Shown here one piece after another: positions 1 through 5,749 of a DNA stretch of 6,863 bases. This stretch comes from Paracoccaceae bacterium (GTDB taxonomy: Bacteria; Pseudomonadota; Alphaproteobacteria; Rhodobacterales; Rhodobacteraceae): positions 1-6,863 of the forward strand of contig PUNI01000321.1 of NCBI GenBank assembly GCA_003551745.1, written 5' to 3'. Numbering within the stretch: the stretch's first letter is position 1; each line of letters begins with the position of its first letter. The position numbers and the translations under genes were made by a program. Below the pieces are notes generated by a model. It was not told the origin of the DNA. It did no database searches and saw only the letters and a list, made by a program, of their open reading frames with translations.

Positions 1-1
1 A

Positions 2-571
2 CGACCGAAGGTCGCGCTCGCCGAGCCGGCGCCGGAGGATCAGCAGGATCTGTCCGAGCCTGTGACGCCGGTGCGCCCCGCCCGGCCGGCGCGGCGCGGC
101 GCCGGCGCGGCGCGCCCTGCCCCGCTGGTTCTGGCCTCGACGCAGCGGATCGACCGGTCCGCGCCCCCGGCCCCTGCACCCAACGCCGACGGCCCCCTCG
201 TGCTGGAGCCCGCCGTCAGCCGGCCCGCGGCCGCCGGCGCCACCGCGCTGGCCTGCGCCGAGGAGCCCGCGCTGGAGCAGGAAGCCTTCGCCCGCTTTGT
301 CGCCCGGGCGGGCGTCACCGACATGGCGGATGTGCTGGAAGCCGCGGCCGTCTACACGGTCCATGTCGAGGGCATGACCGAGTTCTCGCGTCCGCAGATC
401 CTGCGCCGGGCTACCGAGGCCGGGCTCGACGAGCGGGCCGATCCCGAGGCCGGCCTGCGCGTCTTCGGCCGGCTGCTGCGTGAGGGACGCATCCTCAAGG
501 GCCGCCGCGGTCTTTTCAAAGTTCCGGAGGAATCGCGTTTCGCCGCCGAGTTGCGGCAGGACGAGCACTGA
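2..571 (+). CDS. Partial hypothetical protein with a Pro/Ala-rich linker and a winged-helix-like C-terminal domain
   Basis: This is the last 189 codons of a gene that enters from the left edge. The frame is open from base 2, so the GTG at 62 is probably internal and not the start. Residues 1 to about 90 of the visible part are dominated by Pro, Ala and Arg and look disordered. Residues about 90-189 look globular: predicted helices around EQEAFARFVARAG, TDMADVLEAAAVYTV and FSRPQILRRATEAG, then a helix and a basic hairpin (RILKGRRGLFKV). That order resembles a winged helix, which would suggest DNA or protein binding, but this is read from pattern only. I recall similar unnamed C-terminal domains in Rhodobacteraceae proteins but cannot confirm a family. 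The gene converges on the 597-824 gene with only 25 bases between the stops. The coding frame is confident; the function is unknown. Confidence 0.75.
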   Translation, partial: RPKVALAEPAPEDQQDLSEPVTPVRPARPARRGAGAARPAPLVLASTQRIDRSAPPAPAPNADGPLVLEPAVSRPAAAGATALACAEEPALEQEAFARFVARAGVTDMADVLEAAAVYTVHVEGMTEFSRPQILRRATEAGLDERADPEAGLRVFGRLLREGRILKGRRGLFKVPEESRFAAELRQDEH

Positions 572-596
572 CGGCGCCGGCGATCCGGGAGGCGGG

Positions 597-824
597 TCAG
601 TCCTTCCCGGCGTCGGGGTCCTCGCGGCCCACGCCCTTGAAGACGAACTTCAAGGGCAGCGCCCAGATCACGCCGAGCACCAGGAACACCAGCGCCTCGA
701 TCAGGAAATGCGGACGCTCGAAGAGTTCGACCAGATTGACGGCCAGCACCACGTAGATCGGCAGCCCCACGATGAGGATGAAGATCGACCAGCGCTTGCG
801 CGCCTTGTGGGAAAGCTGGGGCAT
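597..824 (-). CDS. DUF2842-family small inner-membrane protein
   Basis: This encodes a 75-residue protein with two hydrophobic segments, at about residues 12-35 (beginning WSIFILIVGLPIYVV) and 39-62 (beginning HFLIEALVFLVLGV). A basic N-terminus (HKARKRW) and a charged tail (GREDPDAGKD) flank them, so it is a likely two-helix hairpin in the cytoplasmic membrane. The length, the KARKRW start, the LPIYVV stretch and the ALPLKFVFKGVG ending match what I remember of the alphaproteobacterial DUF2842 family, whose function is unknown. I chose the ATG at 824. The frame also offers a GTG at 845, directly after the purA stop, but that would add seven polar residues and its initiation region lies inside the purA end. 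A GAGG about 11 bases upstream of the ATG is a modest ribosome site. The gene lies 21 bases after purA on the same strand with no terminator between, so it is probably co-transcribed with purA. Confidence 0.82.
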   Translation of the reverse strand: MPQLSHKARKRWSIFILIVGLPIYVVLAVNLVELFERPHFLIEALVFLVLGVIWALPLKFVFKGVGREDPDAGKD

Positions 825-845
825 CGGATCTGCGCCTCGCTGCAC

Positions 846-2138
<1,293 letters not shown>

Positions 2139-2281
2139 GCTCACCCTCCGCTTGCGGCATTGCGCCGGCTCAATAGCGCAGGCTCACGGCGGAGGGAAAC
2201 CGAAAGGCGCCGGCCGCGGCCCGGGGTTGCGGCGCAGCCCGGTTGCGCCTAAGTAGCCGCGCAAGTTACGCGGGTCGCCCC
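2139..2281. promoter_or_regulatory. Divergent purA/secG intergenic promoter region
   Basis: These 143 bases separate two genes reading away from each other, so promoters for both must lie here or within the gene starts. No strong consensus promoter is visible. Towards purA, a TATTGA-like -10 sits in the minus-strand version of 2171-2176, with only a poor -35 partner. Towards secG, TTGCGG at 2227-2232 is followed 17 bases later by TAAGTA at 2250-2255, which is a weak match. I found no purine-repressor-type palindrome or riboswitch-like fold. The presence of promoters is inferred from gene orientation; their exact positions are uncertain. Confidence 0.45.
2145..2149 (-). promoter_or_regulatory. 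purA ribosome binding site that decides the start
   Basis: GGAGG on the minus strand lies 6 bases before the ATG at 2138. The in-frame GTG at 2144 immediately touches this motif, so it is not a usable start. This fixes the purA protein at 430 residues beginning MANVVVVG. Confidence 0.8.
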
Positions 2282-2647
2282 ATGGAAAACGTCGTCCTCA
2301 TCGTTCACCTGATCCTTGCGCTCGCCATCATCGCGGTGGTGCTGCTGCAGCGGTCGGAGGGCGGCGGTCTCGGCATCGGCGGAGGCGGCGGCGCCACCTC
2401 CAGCCGGCCGGCGCTGGGTGCGCTCGGAAAGGTGACCTGGGCACTGGGGATCGCGTTCATCATCACGTCGCTGACGCTGACCGTCTTCGCGGCAGAGCGG
2501 GCGGCGGGCGTGTCCATCCTCGACCGCCTCGGCATCGAGGGCCCGGCCCAGCCGGCGCAGCCCGACGTGCCCGCGGACGACGGCCTGCTGCCGCCGATCC
2601 TCGACGGTGCCGGCGGCGGCCTGACCCCGCCCCGAGCGGAAGACTGA
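2282..2647 (+). CDS. secG: Preprotein translocase subunit SecG
   Basis: SecG is the small accessory subunit of the SecYEG channel in the cytoplasmic membrane and helps SecA-driven protein export. The 121-residue product has the family layout: transmembrane helix 1 at about residues 3-22 (beginning MENVVLIVHLILAL), the hallmark LLQRSEGGGLG motif at 21-31, a Gly-rich cytoplasmic loop (GIGGGGG), and helix 2 at about 51-70 (WALGIAFIITSLTLTVF). A 50-residue tail rich in Pro, Ala, Asp and Gly follows, longer than in many SecG proteins but in keeping with the low-complexity tails of alphaproteobacterial members. The ATG at 2282 was chosen because MENVVLIVHL is the typical start. The frame is open upstream to a TTG at 2243, but nothing supports that start. 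The ribosome site is poor: no purine-rich motif lies at normal spacing before the ATG. The gene is divergent from purA and upstream of pyrG. Confidence 0.95.
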   Translation: MENVVLIVHLILALAIIAVVLLQRSEGGGLGIGGGGGATSSRPALGALGKVTWALGIAFIITSLTLTVFAAERAAGVSILDRLGIEGPAQPAQPDVPADDGLLPPILDGAGGGLTPPRAED

Positions 2648-2683
2648 CGCGCTCCTCCCGGGCGCACCGGGCGGGCGCGCCGT

Positions 2684-2692
2684 TTATCCACA
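2684..2692 (+). promoter_or_regulatory. Consensus DnaA box
   Basis: TTATCCACA is an exact match to the classical high-affinity DnaA binding site (TTATNCACA). It is single: I saw no second box within the gap. It ends 5 bases before a TTGAGG hexamer and 155 bases before the pyrG start. Whether it is bound by DnaA, and whether it affects pyrG, is inference. Confidence 0.5.
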
Positions 2693-2775
2693 ACCGCTTG
2701 AGGCTTCGCCGGGCATGGCGACAGCATGTTGCGTGTCAGCCGTTGCGGCGGTGCGCGAAATCGGCTACTTCCTGA

Positions 2776-2835
2776 CTCCCGTGATGCCGCGCGGTCGGGC
2801 CGCGCCGAAGGCGCGTCAGCGTCAGAACACGGGAG
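2776..2835 (+). promoter_or_regulatory. Potential pyrG leader structure covering the ribosome-binding region
   Basis: CTCCCGTG at 2776-2783 is perfectly complementary to CACGGGAG at 2828-2835, and the right arm includes GGGAG, the only purine-rich motif before the pyrG ATG (12 bases away). Between the arms are two overlapping 6-bp hairpins: 2789-2794 with 2800-2805 (5-base loop), and 2801-2806 with 2810-2815 (GAA loop). They share 2801-2805 and so exclude each other. A tandem GCGTCA repeat at 2813-2824 follows. The pairings are seen in the sequence; a regulatory role is inference, and high G+C makes chance stems common. Confidence 0.3.
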
Positions 2836-2847
2836 CAGTCGCCTGCC

Positions 2848-4491
2848 ATGGCACGCTATGTCTTCATCACCGGCGGAGTGGTCTCCAGCCTCGGAAAAGG
2901 CCTTGCCTCCGCGGCGCTGGGGGCCTTGCTGCAGGCGCGCGGCTTCACCGTGCGGCTGCGCAAGCTCGACCCCTATCTGAACGTCGATCCGGGCACGATG
3001 AGCCCCTTCGAGCATGGCGAGGTCTTCGTCACCGATGACGGCGCCGAGACGGACCTCGATCTGGGCCATTACGAGCGCTTCACGGGCGTCTCGGCGCGCG
3101 CGACCGACTCGGTCTCCTCGGGTCGGATCTATTCCAACGTGCTCGAGAAGGAACGCCGCGGCGACTACCTCGGCAAGACGATCCAGGTGATCCCCCACGT
3201 CACCAACGAGATCAAGGACTTCCTGCGCATCGGCGACGAGGAGGTCGACTTCATGCTGTGCGAGATCGGCGGCACGGTGGGCGACATCGAGGGCCTGCCC
3301 TTCTTCGAGGCGATCCGCCAGTTCGCCCATGAGCGCCCGAGCGGGCAGTGCATCTTCATGCATCTCACGCTCCTGCCCTATCTCTCGGCCAGCGGAGAGC
3401 TGAAGACGAAGCCCACCCAGCATTCGGTGAAGGAGCTGCGCGCCATCGGCATCGCGCCCGACGTGCTGGTCTGCCGCTCCGAAAAGCCCATCCCCGAGAC
3501 CGAGCGCGCCAAGATCGCGCTTTTCTGCAACGTCCGCCCCGAGGCGGTGATCCCAGCCTATGACCTGACGTCGATCTACGAGGCGCCGCTGGCCTATCAC
3601 CGCGTCGGGCTCGATCAGGCGGTGCTCGACGCCTTCGGCATCTCGCCGGCGCCGCGCCCCGACCTGACCCGATGGAAGGACGTGATAGACCGGCTGGACA
3701 ATGCCGAGGGCGAGGTGCGCATCGCCGTGGTGGGGAAATACACAAGGCTGGAGGACGCCTACAAATCCATCGCCGAGGCGCTGACCCATGGCGGCATGGC
3801 CCACCGGGTGCGGGTGCGCGCCGACTGGGTGGACAGCGAGATCTTCGAGCGCGAGGACCCCGCCGCGCATCTGGAGGAGTTTCACGCCATCCTCGTCCCC
3901 GGCGGCTTCGGCGAGCGGGGCACCGAGGGGATGGTGCGGGCTGCGCAGTTCGCGCGCGAGCGGGGCGTCCCATATCTGGGGATCTGTCTGGGGATGCAGA
4001 TGGCGGTGATCGAGACCGCCCGGAACCTCGCCGGGATGAAGGACGCCGGCTCCGAGGAATTCGACCACGAGGCCGGCGAAAGGCGCTTCACGCCGGTGGT
4101 CTATCACCTCAAGGAATGGGTGCAGGGCAACCACACCGTCCGCCGCAAGGCCAGTGACGCCAAGGGCGGCACCATGCGGTTGGGCGCCTACACCGCGATG
4201 CTGACGCCCGGCTCCAAGGTGGCCGAGGTCTATGGCGCCACCAGCATCGAGGAACGCCATCGCCATCGATACGAGGTGGACATCCGGTATCGCGATCGGC
4301 TGGAGGCCTGCGGGCTGGCCTTCTCCGGGATGTCGCCCGATGGCCGGCTGCCCGAGATCGTCGAGGTCGCCGACCATCCCTGGTTCATCGGTGTGCAGTT
4401 CCATCCCGAGCTGAAATCCAAACCCTTCGCGCCCCACCCGCTGTTCGCCGATTTCGTTCGCGCCGCGGTGGAAGTCAGCCGGCTGGTCTGA
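2848..4491 (+). CDS. pyrG: CTP synthase (glutamine hydrolysing)
   Basis: The enzyme aminates UTP to CTP using ATP, with ammonia from glutamine, the last step of pyrimidine nucleotide synthesis. The product has 547 residues (E. coli 545). The synthetase domain, about residues 1-270, starts with [12 protein letters not shown] (Lys17 in the P-loop), then [15 protein letters not shown] and [11 protein letters not shown]. Metal-binding Asp71 and Glu139 (in [11 protein letters not shown]) match E. coli Asp72 and Glu140. The class I glutamine amidotransferase domain starts near 290 (RIAVVGKYT), with the oxyanion-hole GGFG at 352-355, the nucleophile Cys380 in GICLGMQ, and His519 and Glu521 in FHPE. 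The full triad and both domains are intact. The ATG at 2848 is the family start; its nearest purine-rich site (GGGAG, 2831-2835) is 12 bases away, so initiation may be weak or structured. The enzyme family is known to be inhibited by CTP and to form filaments. Confidence 0.99.
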   Translation: MARYVFITGGVVSSLGKGLASAALGALLQARGFTVRLRKLDPYLNVDPGTMSPFEHGEVFVTDDGAETDLDLGHYERFTGVSARATDSVSSGRIYSNVLEKERRGDYLGKTIQVIPHVTNEIKDFLRIGDEEVDFMLCEIGGTVGDIEGLPFFEAIRQFAHERPSGQCIFMHLTLLPYLSASGELKTKPTQHSVKELRAIGIAPDVLVCRSEKPIPETERAKIALFCNVRPEAVIPAYDLTSIYEAPLAYHRVGLDQAVLDAFGISPAPRPDLTRWKDVIDRLDNAEGEVRIAVVGKYTRLEDAYKSIAEALTHGGMAHRVRVRADWVDSEIFEREDPAAHLEEFHAILVPGGFGERGTEGMVRAAQFARERGVPYLGICLGMQMAVIETARNLAGMKDAGSEEFDHEAGERRFTPVVYHLKEWVQGNHTVRRKASDAKGGTMRLGAYTAMLTPGSKVAEVYGATSIEERHRHRYEVDIRYRDRLEACGLAFSGMSPDGRLPEIVEVADHPWFIGVQFHPELKSKPFAPHPLFADFVRAAVEVSRLV

Positions 4492-4501
4492 ACCCTGGCG
4501 T

Positions 4502-4516
4502 GCGCGGGTCCCGCGC
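4502..4516. repeat. Palindrome copy 1 downstream of pyrG
   Basis: GCGCGGG and CCCGCGC face each other around a single central T, giving a perfect 7-base inverted repeat 10 bases after the pyrG stop. As RNA it could fold as a 6-bp stem with a GTC loop. No T-tract follows, so it is not a standard intrinsic terminator. A near copy of the same sequence is at 4602-4615. Confidence 0.45.
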
Positions 4517-4601
4517 GGGCCGGCGATTTCCCGTCGGGCCAGGCCGCGCAGAGGTTGCGCCGCGCGTCGGTTTGGCCCAAGTTTGCGGCCGATCGGTCGG
4601 G

Positions 4602-4615
4602 CGCGGGGTCCCGCG
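4602..4615. repeat. Palindrome copy 2 upstream of the TAXI gene
   Basis: CGCGGG and CCCGCG flank a central GT. With one inserted G this repeats the core of the palindrome at 4502-4516. It lies 44 bases before the TAXI start codon, where a promoter or operator would be expected. A role as a binding site for a regulator is inference. Confidence 0.4.
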
Positions 4616-4644
4616 GCAGAACGAACCGGCCACAGGACGACCTA

Positions 4645-4650
4645 GGGAGG
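4645..4650 (+). promoter_or_regulatory. Ribosome binding site of the TAXI gene
   Basis: GGGAGG lies 9 bases before the ATG at 4660 and selects that start over the longer open frame reaching back to 4555. The protein then begins directly with a signal peptide. Confidence 0.75.
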
Positions 4651-4659
4651 ACGTATCCA

Positions 4660-5640
4660 ATGACGATCACGCGACGCTTTCTGACGATCTCGACGCTGGG
4701 GGCCGCGCTGGCGACCGCGCCGGCACTGGCCGACGACCGCGCCGACTGGCCGAGCGACCTGACGGTCGGGACCGCGAGCCAGGGCGGTGTCTATTTCGTT
4801 TATGGCAACGGTCTGGCCGCCTTCATCGCCGAAGAGCTGGGCATCAGCGCCTCGGGCGAGGTCACCGGCGGCCCGGTGCAGAACGTGACCTTGGTGCAGA
4901 CCGGCGAGCATGACATCGGCCTTGTCACGATGGGCCCGATGTTCGAGGCCTGGACCGGCGAGAGCGAGCTGGCCCCGGGGCTCGAGCACACCGATGTGCG
5001 CGCGCTCTTCCCGATGTACGAGACGCCCTTCCAGGGCATCGCGCTTTGCAACCAGAACATCTCCAGCGTCTCGGACCTCGCCGGCAAGCGGGTCAGCGTG
5101 GGCCCCGCCGGCGGCACGCCGGGCACCTACTGGCCGCGCATCTTCGACGCGCTCGATGTGGATGCGAACGCCTCGTTCGCCGGTGCGGCGGATGCGGCCA
5201 GCCAGCTGCAGGACGGGCTGATCGACGCCTTCGTCTTCGCCGCCGGTGTGCCGATCGCCGCCTTCTCGCAGCTTGCCGCCGAAGCGGATGTCTGCACCTT
5301 CTCGTTCAGCGAAGAGGAACATGCAGCGGTGCTCGAGGCGTTCCCGGAGGTGTCGCCCTTCACCATTCCCGCCGGTTCCTACACCGTGCAGGACGAGGAT
5401 CAGCAGTCGGTGGCGATGTGGAACTTCGCGGTCGTCCACCAGGACATGCCCGAGAGCCTCGCCTATGAGATCACCCGGCTGGTGATGGAGAACAACGAGC
5501 GGATGATGCAGATCCACGCCGCCGCGGTGGCGACGCTGCCCGAGAACTTCGTCAACAACAGCTTCCTGCCCTTCCACCCGGGCGCGGTGCGCTGGTTCGA
5601 GGAGAACGGTTTCGACATCTCCGAGGATCTGCGCGGCTGA
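4660..5640 (+). CDS. TAXI-family TRAP transporter solute-binding protein
   Basis: This is a periplasmic receptor that binds a solute and delivers it to a TRAP permease. The product has 326 residues, normal for the family. Residues 1-24 form a signal peptide: TRR, a hydrophobic core (FLTISTLGAALATA) and a signal-peptidase I site ALA before Asp25. The twin Arg gives only a partial Tat-like motif, so Sec export is at least as likely. The mature protein opens with the family hallmark TVGTASQGGVYFVYG (35-49), followed by QNVTLVQTGEHDIGLVTMGP, the PFQGIALC strand, SVSDLAGKRVSVGPAGGTPG and DAFVFAAGVPIAAF, all typical of the two-lobed TAXI/NMT1-like fold. The mature chain is acidic and has only two cysteines, Cys130 and Cys212. 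Some characterised TAXI proteins bind glutamate or glutamine; the ligand here is not deducible. The partner permease starts 109 bases downstream, after a terminator-like hairpin. Confidence 0.92.
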   Translation: MTITRRFLTISTLGAALATAPALADDRADWPSDLTVGTASQGGVYFVYGNGLAAFIAEELGISASGEVTGGPVQNVTLVQTGEHDIGLVTMGPMFEAWTGESELAPGLEHTDVRALFPMYETPFQGIALCNQNISSVSDLAGKRVSVGPAGGTPGTYWPRIFDALDVDANASFAGAADAASQLQDGLIDAFVFAAGVPIAAFSQLAAEADVCTFSFSEEEHAAVLEAFPEVSPFTIPAGSYTVQDEDQQSVAMWNFAVVHQDMPESLAYEITRLVMENNERMMQIHAAAVATLPENFVNNSFLPFHPGAVRWFEENGFDISEDLRG

Positions 5641-5676
5641 GGGCCGGGCGCTCCGACGCAGGGACGTCGAACCAAA

Positions 5677-5703
5677 CAAAAGGCCGCCAGTGGCGGCCTT
5701 TTG
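5677..5703 (+). terminator. Strong hairpin terminator between the binding-protein and permease genes
   Basis: CAAAAGGCCGCC (5677-5688) and GGCGGCCTTTTG (5692-5703) are perfect 12-base complements around an AGT loop. The G+C core of 7 bp is followed by TTTT, giving the shape of an intrinsic terminator. An A-tract on the other side makes it potentially bidirectional. It starts 36 bases after the stop of the solute-binding gene and ends 46 bases before the permease ATG. It may end most transcripts after the binding-protein gene, or protect their 3' ends, allowing partial read-through to the permease. Confidence 0.85.
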
Positions 5704-5706
5704 CCG

Positions 5707-5712
5707 TATAAC
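5707..5712 (+). promoter_or_regulatory. Possible -10 element after the terminator
   Basis: TATAAC differs from the TATAAT consensus at one base and stands out in this G+C-rich gap, 38 bases before the permease start. The expected -35 position falls inside the terminator hairpin and shows no TTGACA-like sequence, so this is only a weak promoter candidate. Confidence 0.2.
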
Positions 5713-5740
5713 TGGCCGAAAATCGGGATTCTCACCGACG

Positions 5741-5745
5741 GGAGG
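5741..5745 (+). promoter_or_regulatory. Ribosome binding site of the TRAP permease
   Basis: GGAGG, inside GGGAGGA, lies 4 bases before the ATG at 5750. The spacing is slightly short but the motif is strong and supports this start. Confidence 0.7.
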
Positions 5746-5749
5746 AAGC

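Larger units (their letters stand above)
2648..2847 (+). other. secG-pyrG intergenic region (200 bases)
   Basis: This gap holds, in order: a weak hairpin just after secG (GGCGC at 2661-2665 with GCGCC at 2677-2681, 11-base loop, followed by TTT), which could be a poor terminator; a consensus DnaA box at 2684-2692; a TTGAGG hexamer at 2698-2703 that could be a -35 element but has no good -10; another weak pair, TTGCGG at 2743-2748 and TACTTC at 2766-2771; and the structured stretch before pyrG at 2776-2835. I see no convincing small gene; the short open frames here run into pyrG in another frame and have no family features. pyrG probably has its own promoter in this gap, but it cannot be placed from sequence alone. 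Confidence 0.5.
4492..4659 (+). other. pyrG-TAXI intergenic region (168 bases)
   Basis: This gap contains two related palindromes (4502-4516 and 4602-4615), an 8-base palindrome CCGATCGG at 4589-4596, and the ribosome site of the next gene. I see no canonical terminator with a T-run after pyrG and no strong promoter hexamers. TTGCGC at 4555-4560 followed 17 bases later by CAAGTT is a poor candidate. The frame of the TAXI gene is open back to 4555, but the signal peptide and the ribosome site place its start at 4660. A promoter for the transporter is likely here but not resolvable by eye. Confidence 0.45.

Noticed and set aside
585..610. CCGGGA and TCCCGG inverted repeat between the convergent stops at 571 and 597
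   Set aside because: The stem is 6 bp with a 14-base loop, overlaps the end of the DUF2842 gene and has no T-tract, so it does not qualify as a terminator.
2243..2281. Longer SecG start at the TTG at 2243
   Set aside because: It would add 13 polar residues before the conserved MENVVLIVHL start and has no better ribosome site.
2661..2685. Hairpin followed by TTT just after secG
   Set aside because: With only 5 bp, an 11-base loop and three T, it is too weak to call as a terminator; it is mentioned only as content of the gap.
2715..3038. A short plus-strand frame in the secG-pyrG gap running into pyrG
   Set aside because: Most of it overlaps the pyrG start in another frame, the translation is Arg/Ala-rich without domain signs, and there is no good ribosome site.
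2305..4437. A 710-codon open frame on the minus strand antisense to secG and pyrG
   Set aside because: It is the mirror of two certain genes. High third-position G+C removes stop codons from the opposite frame. The translation is rich in His, Arg, Gly and Ala with no recognisable domain.
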